Source: Bacteroidales bacterium (lineage in GTDB: Bacteria > Bacteroidota > Bacteroidia > Bacteroidales > CAIWKO01). From it: a DNA stretch of 64,000 bases. The stretch lies in NCBI GenBank assembly GCA_023228145.1, contig JALOBU010000012.1, positions 47,249 to 111,248 of the forward strand, read 5' to 3'. Position numbers and translations under genes: made by a program. This document shows positions 9,144-18,859 of the stretch, in pieces (positions within the stretch are counted from its first letter, which is position 1; every line of letters starts with the position of its first letter). Below the pieces are notes generated by a model. That model did not search any database. It worked only from the letters and a program-made list of their open reading frames with translations, and was not told the DNA's origin.

Positions 9144-10328
9144 TTGAGCTTACCTGACAACAACCAAGAACGCGCCATCCTTGTCGGCCTGGTTACACCA
9201 AAACAAAACAAAGAAAAAGCCGCTCTTTATCTTGAAGAACTTTCTTTTTTATTGAAAACTGCAGGCGGAATTCCTGTAAAGTATTTTTTACAAAAGCTTG
9301 ACATTCCAGACTCTAAGACGTATGTGGGTTCCGGGAAGATTACAGAAATAAGCACGTTTGTATCGGAAAACAAAATTAATCTTGCCGTATTTGACGATGA
9401 GCTCAGTGCCTCACAAATACGCAATATAGAAGCTTCGCTGCATTGCCGTGTGATTGACCGTAACAACCTTATTCTTGACATTTTTGCCTACCGTGCACGA
9501 ACATCTTATGCCCGCACACAGGTTGAACTTGCCCAATATCAATACCTGCTTCCCCGCCTTGCCGGTATGTGGACACACCTTGAAAAACAACGCGGCGGTA
9601 TCGGCCTGAAAGGCCCCGGAGAAAAAGAAATTGAAACCGACCGCCGTGTGATTAAAGACCGTATTGCATTGCTGAAAGAAAAACTGAAAAAAATTGACAA
9701 ACAAAAAACCACACAGCGTCAAAGCCGTTCAGGGATGATTCGTGTGGCGCTTGTGGGATATACTAATGCCGGGAAATCAACCATCATGAATTTGTTAAGC
9801 AAATCAAATGTTTTTGCCGAAAATAAACTTTTTGCCACATTGGATACTACCGTCAGGAAAGTTGTTATTGGGAACCTTCCTTTTCTACTTTCAGATACTG
9901 TTGGTTTTATCAGAAAATTACCTCATGCCTTGATAGAATCTTTTAAATCCACGCTTGACGAGGTGTATGAAGCTGACATCCTTATTCACGTAGTTGACAT
10001 TTCCCATCCGGATTTTGAAGAACAAATGGAAGTTGTTACTCAGACACTGGATGAAATCAAGGCAAACGACAAACCTGTGATAACGGTTTTTAATAAGATT
10101 GACAAATATTCTTTCGTTAAGAAAAGTGAGGACGATTTGAGTGTGCCTGATAAAAAAAATCTTTCGCTTGCGGAGTTGCAAAAAACCTGGATGGCGAAAA
10201 CTTCAAACCCGTCGGTATTTATCTCAGCAACCCAAAAAACGCATTTCGACGAATTAAAAAAACTTATCTACAAGAATGTGAGTAATAAGCATGCGAAACT
10301 ATACCCTTATAATAATTTTTTGTATTAA
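9144..10328 (+). CDS. hflX: Ribosome-associated GTPase HflX
   Basis: 394 aa. The N-terminal HflX domain (1-~195, with KQRGGIGLKGPGEKEIETD at 148-166) precedes a TRAFAC G domain: G1 GYTNAGKS 205-212, G3 DTVGF 251-255, G4 NKID 317-320. HflX binds 50S subunits and splits stalled 70S ribosomes under stress. The start is TTG at 9144: the frame has a stop at 9129-9131 and no ATG in between, and MSLPDNNQERAILVGL fits the usual HflX N-terminus. No promoter was found in the repeat-bearing 142-nt upstream gap. Confidence 0.95.
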   Translation: MSLPDNNQERAILVGLVTPKQNKEKAALYLEELSFLLKTAGGIPVKYFLQKLDIPDSKTYVGSGKITEISTFVSENKINLAVFDDELSASQIRNIEASLHCRVIDRNNLILDIFAYRARTSYARTQVELAQYQYLLPRLAGMWTHLEKQRGGIGLKGPGEKEIETDRRVIKDRIALLKEKLKKIDKQKTTQRQSRSGMIRVALVGYTNAGKSTIMNLLSKSNVFAENKLFATLDTTVRKVVIGNLPFLLSDTVGFIRKLPHALIESFKSTLDEVYEADILIHVVDISHPDFEEQMEVVTQTLDEIKANDKPVITVFNKIDKYSFVKKSEDDLSVPDKKNLSLAELQKTWMAKTSNPSVFISATQKTHFDELKKLIYKNVSNKHAKLYPYNNFLY

Positions 10329-10371
10329 AAGAATGTCAATTATTCATGTGTCATTCTTTGGTTACCTCTAG

Positions 10372-10784
10372 GCAATTTATCACGATATAGGAATTATTGT
10401 CTCTTATTTAAATCACGAAGAGGAATCTGTTAATGGTGTAAAAGAAGTCTTGCCGGGATTCGGTTACTTGCCCGAATATATAAACACAATTGCCGGGTTG
10501 ATTATGGCAACCAAAATCCCAACCAAACTCAAGAATAAGCTCGAAAAGCTTTTATGTGATGCTGATCTCGACTATCTCGGTCGAGAGGATTATATGGAAA
10601 TATCTAACCGCCTCAGGCGCGAGTGGGATGTGTTCGGTATAAAAAATATAATGAAACAGAATGGTTCGGCTATCAAATTGAATTTCTAAAATCTCATAAC
10701 TATTATTCGCTAGCTGCACACCTGACGAGAAATAAAGGGAAAATTCAAAATATTAAAAAATTACAGGAATTTATAAAAAAATAA
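10372..10784 (+). pseudogene. Truncated and frameshifted HD-domain phosphohydrolase
   Basis: After a stop at 10369-10371 the frame reads HDIGIIVSYLNHEEES, then FGYLPEYINTIAGLIMATK and CDADLDYLGREDYMEISNRL. These are the metal-binding HD, the NHEE and the CDADLDYLGR motifs of HD-superfamily phosphohydrolases. The domain's N-terminal ~70 residues are absent. After EWDVFG the match continues in another frame (EWFGYQIEFLKSHNYYSLAA to the TAA at 10782-10784), so a one-base indel lies in or near the A run at 10641-10646. A TTG-initiated 79-residue frame at 10450-10689 is only the middle of this remnant. The 5' loss makes a pure sequencing error unlikely, although the indel alone could be one. Confidence 0.75.
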
Positions 10785-10792
10785 TAAATTTG
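10785..10792 (+). promoter_or_regulatory. Possible -7 promoter box
   Basis: TAAATTTG matches TAnnTTTG and lies 27 nt before the ATG at 10820. No convincing -33 element. Confidence 0.35.
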
Positions 10793-10819
10793 TCCAAAAC
10801 AAATCAAAAACCAATCATC

Positions 10820-10945
10820 ATGACAAACCCCGAATCTGCTGATTTCATTTTAAGTGCATACGATGAAAAAATGATTTTCAATCTTTACGAAATTCCTGTC
10901 ATGTGTGTGAACCCAATTAAAACCACTACTATACATTGGTTTTAA
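10820..10945 (+). CDS. Short open frame, possibly a gene remnant
   Basis: 41 codons beginning MTNPESADFILSAYDEKM and ending in TAA 10943-10945. The first half has ordinary soluble-protein composition and a -7 box lies just upstream, as if it were the original 5' end of a lost gene. No family is recognised. It may be a real small protein, a truncated gene or chance. Confidence 0.25.
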   Translation: MTNPESADFILSAYDEKMIFNLYEIPVMCVNPIKTTTIHWF

Positions 10946-10983
10946 CTTGTTTTTTTGGTTCTCTGGCTTATTAAGATTGCATC

Positions 10984-11757
10984 ATGCAAATCAAACTCTC
11001 TGTCGTCATTATTACTTTTAATGAAGAGCGCAATGTAGCACGCTGTATTGATTCAGTCATCGAACTTGCCGACGATATTATTGTGGTAGATTCTTTCTCA
11101 ACAGACCAGACAGAACAAATCTGCAAATTAAAAAATGTTCGTTTTGTAAGCCATGTTTTTGATGGTCATATTGAGCAAAAAAACTGGGCCGTTACACAAG
11201 CAAAATATCCTCATATTTTATCGCTTGATGCCGACGAAGCCGTTGATGAAGAACTAAAAAAGTCAATTTTATATGTAAAAAACAACTGGCTTCATGACGG
11301 ATATACCATGAACCGCCTGACAAATTATTGCGGGAAATGGATACGTCACAGTTCCTGGTATCCTGACAAGAAACTTCGCTTATGGGATAGCCGAAAAGGC
11401 AAATGGGGAGGTATTAACCCTCATGACAAATATGAACTTATACCCGGAACTACATTCGGACACTTAAAAGGGAATATATTACATTACTCTTACTATACCA
11501 TTAGCGAACATGTAAATCAGGTCAATAAATTTTCAGAAATAGCAGCCCATGCTTACTATTCAAAAAGAATTAAAGGAGCGACTGTTAAGCTTCTGATTTC
11601 GCCTGTTCTCAAATTCATTAAAATGTACCTAATATATTTGGGGTTCCTTGATGGATATGAGGGGTTTGTAATTGCTCGTATTTCGTCACATGCAGTGTTT
11701 TTAAAATATGCAAAACTCCGACAATTATATAAAAAAGAAAAAATCAATCCGGCGTAA
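10984..11757 (+). CDS. Family 2 glycosyltransferase, WaaE/KdtX-like LPS core type
   Basis: 257 aa. GT-A fold marks are SVVIITFNEERNV (6-18), VVDSFSTDQT (34-43) and the DADE metal site at 82-85. The layout without membrane helices until a hydrophobic patch near the end resembles WaaE-type enzymes that add glucose to LPS core heptose. The following heptosyltransferase-like gene overlaps it by 50 nt, which supports a coupled LPS/lipooligosaccharide role. Donor and acceptor remain inferred. Confidence 0.85.
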   Translation: MQIKLSVVIITFNEERNVARCIDSVIELADDIIVVDSFSTDQTEQICKLKNVRFVSHVFDGHIEQKNWAVTQAKYPHILSLDADEAVDEELKKSILYVKNNWLHDGYTMNRLTNYCGKWIRHSSWYPDKKLRLWDSRKGKWGGINPHDKYELIPGTTFGHLKGNILHYSYYTISEHVNQVNKFSEIAAHAYYSKRIKGATVKLLISPVLKFIKMYLIYLGFLDGYEGFVIARISSHAVFLKYAKLRQLYKKEKINPA

Positions 11758-12790
11758 CCCTCGTATTATCATAAGCCGTACAGACAATATCGGAGATGTT
11801 GTTCTTGCCCTGCCGATGGCAGGTATCATTAAAAAAATCATACCCGGTGCATCTATTATTTTTTTAGGGAAAAAATACACAAAAGATGTTGTTGAACTTA
11901 GCGAATATGTTGATGAATTTCAAGATTGGGAACAAATCTCAAAACAACCCCTACAAGATAAGATTAGAAGTTTTAAAGCGATGAATGCTGATTGCATTGT
12001 TCACACTTATCCTCAACATCAAATAGCTCAACTTGCCTATCAGGCAGGTATTAGAAAACGAATTGGAACTGCCGGACGGATTTATCATATCCGTTACTGT
12101 AACCGGCTTGTATTTTTTACCCGCAGAAAATCAAAACTTCACGAGTCACAGCTTAACCTGAAATTACTTAAGTTTTTTGGCATTAACAGAACTTTTTCTC
12201 TTTCTGAAATTTCAAATTATTACGGGATAAAACATCCGAATACTTTATCCGAAGAATATAGAGAGTTAATTGATAATACTAAATTTAATCTTATAATACA
12301 CCCTAAAACCAAAGGCAGCGCTCGCGAATGGAATATCAGAAATTATGCGGAATTGATCCGGATGCTTCCTGCAGAAAGGTTTAAAATTTTTATAACCGGT
12401 ACTGTACACGATAACGACCTAATAAAAAAAGAACTTTTACCTGACGTGCAAACAAATGTTGTCAACTTATCCGGGAAATTTTCGCTTTTGGAATTTATTA
12501 GTTTTATTTCCAACACAGACGGAATGGTTGCCTGCAGTACTGGTCCCTTACACCTTGCTGCTGCACTTGGCAAATATGCAATAGGTATTTATCCTCCTAT
12601 CAAACCTATGCACCCCGGACGCTGGGCTCCCTTGGGTACAAATGCTTCTTACCTGGTTATTAATAAAAAATGTAATAAATGCCGTTTGTTACATGATTGT
12701 GATTGTATTGAAAAAATAACACCCGAAATGGTGAAAAATAAACTGATGGATGTATTTAAAGCAGAAACCCCTGCTGTTGATATTATTTGA
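11708..12790 (+). CDS. Family 9 glycosyltransferase (ADP-heptose:LPS heptosyltransferase-like)
   Basis: 360 aa. The N-terminal SRTDNIGDVVLALP (23-36) is the GT9 glycine/Asp acceptor motif, and the C-terminal half has CSTGPLHLAAALGK, the donor-binding signature. A four-cysteine cluster (CNKCRLLHDCDC) near the C-terminus could bind metal; such clusters occur in some GT9 members. The ATG at 11708 lies inside the upstream glycosyltransferase gene, in another frame; the next Met is at residue 38, past the motif, so this start is required. Confidence 0.87.
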   Translation: MQNSDNYIKKKKSIRRNPRIIISRTDNIGDVVLALPMAGIIKKIIPGASIIFLGKKYTKDVVELSEYVDEFQDWEQISKQPLQDKIRSFKAMNADCIVHTYPQHQIAQLAYQAGIRKRIGTAGRIYHIRYCNRLVFFTRRKSKLHESQLNLKLLKFFGINRTFSLSEISNYYGIKHPNTLSEEYRELIDNTKFNLIIHPKTKGSAREWNIRNYAELIRMLPAERFKIFITGTVHDNDLIKKELLPDVQTNVVNLSGKFSLLEFISFISNTDGMVACSTGPLHLAAALGKYAIGIYPPIKPMHPGRWAPLGTNASYLVINKKCNKCRLLHDCDCIEKITPEMVKNKLMDVFKAETPAVDII

Positions 12791-12857
12791 AAAAAATTGT
12801 AAGCAATAGTATTTTCTTAGTTAAAAAAATAATTAATATTGCTCAACAAAAAAACAC

Positions 12858-13640
12858 ATGTTCCATAGAATTTTTACATTTTTTTCATTACTACTTATCT
12901 CTGTTATATCATTGGCCGGAGAGCTTGTTATAAAAGGAAATTATTACGGCTTCAATTTATTTGTGCTGAATCCTTCTTCGGGAAATAGTTTTTGCGTAAC
13001 TAAAGTGCTTGTTAATAACAACCCGACAAAAGACGAAATAAACTCAAATGCCTTTGAAATAGATTTTTCATTATTAAATGTTAAAATCGGAGAGCCGGTT
13101 ACAGTAGTTATTATTCATAAAGAAGGTTGTGCACCAAAAATTATTAACCCCAAAGCATTGCAACCTTCAGAAAATGTATCTTTTGCATATATTAAAGTGG
13201 ACAAAAACAGTAAGCTTCTCTGGAGTGTAAATGGAGAAATGCCTGATGAAAATTTTGAAATAGAACAATACCGCTGGAATAAGTGGATAAAAATTGGAGA
13301 TGTAAGCCCTGCTGATTCACTTAAAAAAAACATATATAGCCTTGACGTACCCATGCATTCAGGATACAATCAATTTCGTATCGTTTTTAATGATGTAAAC
13401 GATAATCCTGTTTATTCCAAAACCGTCAAAACTTATTCTAAAAGCGCCGAGATAACATTAGAATCAACAAAAGTTGGTGACAAAATAAATTTTTCAGCAG
13501 AAACGCATTTTGAAATTTTTGACTTAAAAGGCAATTTTATCACAGAAGGCTCCGGAAAGGAGATTGATGTTACTGACCTTGAAAAAGGAAAATACTGGCT
13601 TAATTACGATAATAAGTCGGTGAATTTTGTAAAAAAATAA
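12858..13640 (+). CDS. Secreted protein with a possible T9SS-like tail, unknown function
   Basis: 260 aa. Residues 1-20 (MFHRIFTFFSLLLISVISLA) form a signal peptide. The body is beta-rich with no recognised catalytic motif. The last ~45 residues (HFEIFDLKGNFITEGSG, then LEKGKYWLNY and VNFVKK) follow the pattern of type A T9SS C-terminal domains (xIYDLxGK, GxYxL, basic end) but are degenerate. It may therefore be a surface or periplasmic protein. It lies between the GT9 gene and gpmI, 67 nt after the former. Confidence 0.7.
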   Translation: MFHRIFTFFSLLLISVISLAGELVIKGNYYGFNLFVLNPSSGNSFCVTKVLVNNNPTKDEINSNAFEIDFSLLNVKIGEPVTVVIIHKEGCAPKIINPKALQPSENVSFAYIKVDKNSKLLWSVNGEMPDENFEIEQYRWNKWIKIGDVSPADSLKKNIYSLDVPMHSGYNQFRIVFNDVNDNPVYSKTVKTYSKSAEITLESTKVGDKINFSAETHFEIFDLKGNFITEGSGKEIDVTDLEKGKYWLNYDNKSVNFVKK

Positions 13641-13678
13641 TTACACATTTACGGTTCACTGAAGGGTACATTAATTTG

Positions 13679-13686
13679 TATCTTTG
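13679..13686 (+). promoter_or_regulatory. -7 promoter box of gpmI
   Basis: TATCTTTG is a full match to TAnnTTTG, 18 nt before the ATG at 13705. It overlaps the in-frame TTG at 13684, which therefore cannot be the usual start. Confidence 0.6.
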
Positions 13687-13704
13687 CAAAAAACACCTTT
13701 TACC

Positions 13705-15234
13705 ATGAGGGCAAAAAAACTTATTTTAATAATTATGGATGGTTGGGGTGAGGGGCCTCATGATAAAAGTAATGCCATTTATTCTGCAGAGACTCCTTTT
13801 GTAAAAAGTTTATATAATAATCCCAATGTGGCTAACACACAATTGGATGCTTCTGGCATTGCCGTTGGGCTACCTGAGGGACAAATGGGGAACTCTGAGG
13901 TGGGGCATTTAAATATCGGTGCGGGAAGAGTGGTTTATCAGGACCTTGTGCGCATCAGCAAAGCCATTGAAGATAAAAGCATAGAAAAAAATCAGGAAAT
14001 AATTGAGGCATACGATTATGCACTAAAAAAAGACAAATCCGTACATTTCATCGGGCTTGTGTCCGACGGCGGCGTTCATTCACTGCAAAGCCATTTATAT
14101 AAATTATGCGACATGGCTAAAGAAGCCGGGCTTGAAAAAGTTTTTATACACGCTATTACTGACGGTAGAGATACGGACCCAAGAAGCGGAATCCGTTATA
14201 TTAACGAACTGCAAAAACACCTGCAAAATTCTGCCGGAAAAATTGCCACTTTAGTCGGACGTTACTATACAATGGACCGGGATAAACGCTGGGAAAGAGT
14301 AAAAACAGGATATGATATGATGGTCAACGGTATTGGCAAAAAATCCAAAGATGTGTTGCAGGCGATACAGGAATCATACGAAGATGGCGTAACCGACGAA
14401 TTTATTAACCCGGTAGTTTTAACCAATGATAATGATAAACCCCTGGCTACAATTCAGTCAGGAGATGTGGTTTTTTGCTTTAATTTCCGTACCGACCGTT
14501 TGCGTGAAATAACAACAGTTTTAACACAAACAGACATGCCCGGGCAAGGGACGAAAATTATTCCTCTTTACTACCTAACCATGACAAAATATGATGATAC
14601 ATTTAAAAATGTTCATATAGCTTTTGACAATGAAGATTTACAGATGACGCTTGGTGAAGTATTGAGCAAAGCGGGAAAAAAACAGCTTCGAATTGCAGAA
14701 ACAGAAAAATACCCTCATGTTACTTTTTTCTTCTCCGGCGGCCGTGAAAAGCCTTTTGAAGGAGAAAACAGGATAATGGTTCCCTCACCCAAAGTTCCCA
14801 CCTACGATGTGCAACCTGAAATGAGCGCCTTTGAAGTAGTAACAAAAGTATTAGATGCCCTGCAAAAAAACACTTACGATTTTATCTGCCTGAACTTTGC
14901 CAACTCAGATATGGTTGGACATACCGGTGTTTATCAGGCTATATTAAAAGCCCTGAATACAGTTGACCAGTGTGTGCAACAAGTCATTGAAACTGCACTA
15001 AAAAATAGATATTCGGTGATACTTACAGCAGACCATGGCAATGCAGACATGGCCCTAAATCCTGACAACACACCTAATACCGCTCACACTTGCAACCCCG
15101 TTCCTTGCTTTTTGTTTGATATAAAATATAAAAAAATTAATCCGGGAAAACTTTCTGATTTGGCCCCCACAATTTTAAAAATTATGGAACTCGAAAAACC
15201 TTCATTGATGAGCGGATTTTCTCTTGTAGAATAA
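13705..15234 (+). CDS. gpmI: 2,3-bisphosphoglycerate-independent phosphoglycerate mutase
   Basis: 509 aa, the normal size for iPGM. The alkaline-phosphatase-type core begins LILIIMDGWGEG (Asp12 metal ligand) and has the catalytic Ser64 in GQMGNSEVGHLNIGAGR. The mutase insertion domain with ITDGRDTDP follows, and the C-terminal metal site is TADHGNADM. It interconverts 3- and 2-phosphoglycerate in glycolysis. ATG 13705 is chosen over TTG 13684 because the latter sits in the promoter. Confidence 0.96.
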   Translation: MRAKKLILIIMDGWGEGPHDKSNAIYSAETPFVKSLYNNPNVANTQLDASGIAVGLPEGQMGNSEVGHLNIGAGRVVYQDLVRISKAIEDKSIEKNQEIIEAYDYALKKDKSVHFIGLVSDGGVHSLQSHLYKLCDMAKEAGLEKVFIHAITDGRDTDPRSGIRYINELQKHLQNSAGKIATLVGRYYTMDRDKRWERVKTGYDMMVNGIGKKSKDVLQAIQESYEDGVTDEFINPVVLTNDNDKPLATIQSGDVVFCFNFRTDRLREITTVLTQTDMPGQGTKIIPLYYLTMTKYDDTFKNVHIAFDNEDLQMTLGEVLSKAGKKQLRIAETEKYPHVTFFFSGGREKPFEGENRIMVPSPKVPTYDVQPEMSAFEVVTKVLDALQKNTYDFICLNFANSDMVGHTGVYQAILKALNTVDQCVQQVIETALKNRYSVILTADHGNADMALNPDNTPNTAHTCNPVPCFLFDIKYKKINPGKLSDLAPTILKIMELEKPSLMSGFSLVE

Positions 15235-15359
15235 ATTTTTTGCATTTTATCGGTTAAGATACTGTTAAATTTAACTAAAAAATTTTTAAACATATTATAT
15301 TTTGCTAATTTTACATCAGTAAATTAGAATAATTATTTATTATCATATAATAACAACAA

Positions 15360-18300
15360 ATGAAGCATTATTTTATATTTATCTTAGCTATCCTGCTAAC
15401 ATATAAGTGCTATTCTGAAAGCCAATCACAACCAACCCAATTAACAATCAAACAAAATACTTACGAAAAACTTTTATTAGTAAATACGATATCCCTTACA
15501 GATATTAATGCTTTAAAAGTCAATACGAATGCCGGCGTTTTTAATGAGTTATTCATAAAAGGTTATGGATGCTCTAATTTTATAGGCGAACCAAAATTAC
15601 CTGTGTTAAAGCATCTTATTGAAATTCCGTTAGGAGCTAAAGTTAAAATAAACGCCAGCAATTCTACATATTCAGAATATAAATTACAGGATTTCGGGGC
15701 TTTTTTCCCACTGATGCCCGCTCAACCACCCTTGTCTAAAAGTGATGACCCCACTAAAATTGCTTTTAAACAGAATGGTGTTACATACCAAAGCAATAAA
15801 TTTCTTGAACACGAACTAGTTACAGTAAAAGCCAAAGGGACTATGAGGGGTATCAACATAGGACTTTTAGAAATTTCACCGGTTTACTATAACCCGGTTC
15901 AAAAAACTATTCGTGTTTACACATCCATAAATATTGAGATTGTATTTGAAGATGGTGATAATGATGCCACGATAGCGAATAAAGAAAAATTTTTCTCTCC
16001 TTATTTTGAATCTTCTGCTGGTAAAATTTTAAATTACAAAAAACTTCCTGTAAAATCTAATCTTACAAGGTATCCGGTAAAATATGTAATCGTTGCTGAC
16101 CCTATGTTTCAAAGCACATTACAGCCTTTTATAGAATGGAAGACAAAAAAAGGTTTTACCGTTATTGAAGCTTATACCAACGATGCTGCAGTCGGAAATA
16201 CAACAACATCTATCAAAACATATCTTGAAACACTTTATAACGCTGCATCACCTACTGACCCAGCCCCTTCTTTTGTGCTTTTTGTCGGGGACATAGCTCA
16301 GGTCCCCGCTTTTAACGGGACAGAGGGCTCACATGTTACTGACCTTTACTATTGTGAATATACCGGTGATTTTTTGCCTGAAGTATATTATGGAAGATTT
16401 TCAGCAACAAGTACAGAAGAACTAACTCCGCAAATTGAAAAAACTCTGGAATACGAACAATACACTATGCCATCAACCACATTTCTTGACACCTGTGTAA
16501 TGATTGCCGGGCAGGATGCCTCAAACGGCCCAACGTATGGAGACGGACAAATTAACTATGGTACTGAAACATATTTCAATGCTGCTCATGGTTTGTATTC
16601 GCATACATATTTATTTGCCATTTCAGGGAGCAGTGCTTCACAAATCATACAAAATGTTAGTACCGGAGTGTGTATGGCCAACTATACGGCGCATGGCGGC
16701 CCGGATGGATGGTCTAATCCCGCTTTCAGCATCAGCGATATCAATACGTTAAACAATGCACACAAATATGCTCTTCTGGTTGGTAATTGCTGTCTTACTA
16801 ATAAATTTGACGACCCACTGTGTTTTGGCGAAGCCTTACTTCGGGCTTCCGGTAAAGGGGCCTTGGGCTATATAGGAGGTTCTAACAGCACATACTGGGA
16901 TGAAGATTATTACTGGGGCGTTGGTTACCGTTCTTATCCATCCTCAAATCCACCATTACATGCTACTTATGATGCTGCACAACTTGGTGCCTACGACCGC
17001 ACATTCCATGAGCACGATGAAATGTTTGGCGAATGGTTTGTCACACAAGGACAAATGATTTCGGCAGGAAACCTGGCGGTAACACAATCAGGCAGCGGAA
17101 GTGATTCATATTATTGGGAAATTTATCATCTTATGGGCGACCCTTCATTAATGGTATATTATTCAGAGCCACCCGCAATGTCGGTTAATTATAATCCTCT
17201 AATGCCACTTGGAGTTACAACATTTGATATAACAACGGATGCTCCTTATGCTTATGCTGCTATTTCAAAAGATGGCGTTTTGTATGGCGCTTCGCTGGCG
17301 GATTCTTTAGGAAATGTTACTTTGAACCTTAATCCCATTACAACTCCCGGAACTGCGGATCTGGTAATTACATGCCAGAACAAAGAGCCGTATATAGGCA
17401 CCGTAATTGTTGATTCTCCGGCGGGGCCTTATGTTTTATACACTAAAAACCATGTCAGTTTAAGTACTAACGGAGATTCTCTGGTGGATTATAATGAAAG
17501 CGTTGTACTTGATGTTACTTTAAAGAATTTCGGACAAGCAGATGCACAAGGAGTCAATGCTGTTATTTCTACTTCGGATCCTTATATCAGCATTACAGAT
17601 AATTCACAAACATGGGGAACAATAAACACAAATTCGGAATCTTTACAAGCCTCTGCATATGCATTTTCAACACAAAACTTCATACCGGATCAACATATTG
17701 CCAATTTTAACATTAATATTCAAGATAACAATAGTAATGTTTGGAACTCATCATTTTCATTCAAAATCAATGCCCCGGAACTGCTTATTGGTAATTTTTC
17801 AATTAATGACGATGCTGGAAATAGTAATGGAGCTTTTGACCCCGGTGAAAACGTGGAAATAGTTATAACATCATCAAATGTGGGCCACAGTGATGCCCCG
17901 GGAACTACAGGAACATTGACGACAACAAGTCCTTACGTTACCATTTCGAACGGAGTTTTTAATTTCGGCACATTACAAAAATCCGGCTCCGCTGATGCCT
18001 CATTCGACATTACCGTTTCTTCTTCTTTGCCTGATACTGCAGAAATAGAGTTTACGTACACACTTCAGTCCGGAGCTTACTCCGGCACAAATCATTATAA
18101 TGTAGGTGTCGGAAGGGCTAATGAAGATTTTGAAACCGGTGATTTTACAAAATTTGAATGGCAGCAGAGCGGGAATGCACCATGGATTATTACAAATGTT
18201 GGCCCTTACGAAGGAGCTTACAGTGCAAAATCTGGCGAAATAGGAAATAACCAAACATCAGAATTATATATCACACTTGAGGTTTCACAACCTGATACTA

Positions 18301-18854
18301 TTTCGTTTGTAAAAAAAGTTTCCTGTGAACCAGGTTCTAACTGGGGCGGCACATATTATTGGTACGATTATCTTGAATTTCTTATTGACGGAACTTCAAA
18401 AGGAAGATGGGACGGGGTTGATGTCATGTGGAGCACGGTTGAATATCCTGTTTCGAACGGCACTCACACATTCAAATGGACTTATAATAAAGACGTTTAT
18501 TCTGTTGAAGGAGAAGACTGTGCATGGATTGATTATATCATGTTTCCTCCTTCCATTAAAGTTATTTATAACCTTGAAGATATTGCTTCTGATGATAATT
18601 CAGTTTTTTGTTATCCCAATCCTGCGTCCGGATTAATCAACATTGGTTTTACTTTAACAGAAAAAACAAAAGTTAATCTGTGTTTATATGACTTGAACGG
18701 GAAACTGGTGGATACCTTTCTTGACAATAAAGAAAAATCAGAAGGAACCCATAATATGCTGGTTAACTCTTCAAAATATTCCAAAGGTATTTATCAATTA
18801 GTTCTAAAAGGAAATAATATCATCAAAACTGAAAAAATTGTAATCATTAATTGA
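15360..18854 (+). CDS. Gingipain-like C25 cysteine peptidase with T9SS tail
   Basis: 1164 aa. A signal peptide (1-~19) is followed by a C25 propeptide-like region and a catalytic domain. The catalytic pair is His445 in YTAHGGPDGW and Cys477 (with Cys478) in LLVGNCCLTNKF. Ig-like and CARDB-like beta domains follow (nt ~17150-18110), then a MAM/lectin-like beta region (~18120-18550). The end (FCYPNPASGLINI, LYDLNGKLVD, KGIYQLVL, basic tail) is a type A T9SS sorting domain. Export to the surface and protein degradation or processing are inferred. Its stop overlaps the TTG codon that opens the frame of the next C25 gene; the real spacing to the ATG is 5 nt. Confidence 0.92.
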   Translation: MKHYFIFILAILLTYKCYSESQSQPTQLTIKQNTYEKLLLVNTISLTDINALKVNTNAGVFNELFIKGYGCSNFIGEPKLPVLKHLIEIPLGAKVKINASNSTYSEYKLQDFGAFFPLMPAQPPLSKSDDPTKIAFKQNGVTYQSNKFLEHELVTVKAKGTMRGINIGLLEISPVYYNPVQKTIRVYTSINIEIVFEDGDNDATIANKEKFFSPYFESSAGKILNYKKLPVKSNLTRYPVKYVIVADPMFQSTLQPFIEWKTKKGFTVIEAYTNDAAVGNTTTSIKTYLETLYNAASPTDPAPSFVLFVGDIAQVPAFNGTEGSHVTDLYYCEYTGDFLPEVYYGRFSATSTEELTPQIEKTLEYEQYTMPSTTFLDTCVMIAGQDASNGPTYGDGQINYGTETYFNAAHGLYSHTYLFAISGSSASQIIQNVSTGVCMANYTAHGGPDGWSNPAFSISDINTLNNAHKYALLVGNCCLTNKFDDPLCFGEALLRASGKGALGYIGGSNSTYWDEDYYWGVGYRSYPSSNPPLHATYDAAQLGAYDRTFHEHDEMFGEWFVTQGQMISAGNLAVTQSGSGSDSYYWEIYHLMGDPSLMVYYSEPPAMSVNYNPLMPLGVTTFDITTDAPYAYAAISKDGVLYGASLADSLGNVTLNLNPITTPGTADLVITCQNKEPYIGTVIVDSPAGPYVLYTKNHVSLSTNGDSLVDYNESVVLDVTLKNFGQADAQGVNAVISTSDPYISITDNSQTWGTINTNSESLQASAYAFSTQNFIPDQHIANFNINIQDNNSNVWNSSFSFKINAPELLIGNFSINDDAGNSNGAFDPGENVEIVITSSNVGHSDAPGTTGTLTTTSPYVTISNGVFNFGTLQKSGSADASFDITVSSSLPDTAEIEFTYTLQSGAYSGTNHYNVGVGRANEDFETGDFTKFEWQQSGNAPWIITNVGPYEGAYSAKSGEIGNNQTSELYITLEVSQPDTISFVKKVSCEPGSNWGGTYYWYDYLEFLIDGTSKGRWDGVDVMWSTVEYPVSNGTHTFKWTYNKDVYSVEGEDCAWIDYIMFPPSIKVIYNLEDIASDDNSVFCYPNPASGLINIGFTLTEKTKVNLCLYDLNGKLVDTFLDNKEKSEGTHNMLVNSSKYSKGIYQLVLKGNNIIKTEKIVIIN

Positions 18855-18859
18855 ACCTT

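Larger units (their letters stand above)
10329..10983. other. 655-nt decayed intergenic region
   Basis: Between hflX and a glycosyltransferase. It holds a broken HD-domain gene (10372-10784), a lone -7 box (10785-10792) and a 41-codon open frame (10820-10945). Nothing else was recognised. Confidence 0.7.

Noticed and set aside
13684..13704. Earlier TTG start for gpmI
   Set aside because: It overlaps the TATCTTTG -7 box; the conserved start is MRAKKLILIIMDGWG at 13705.
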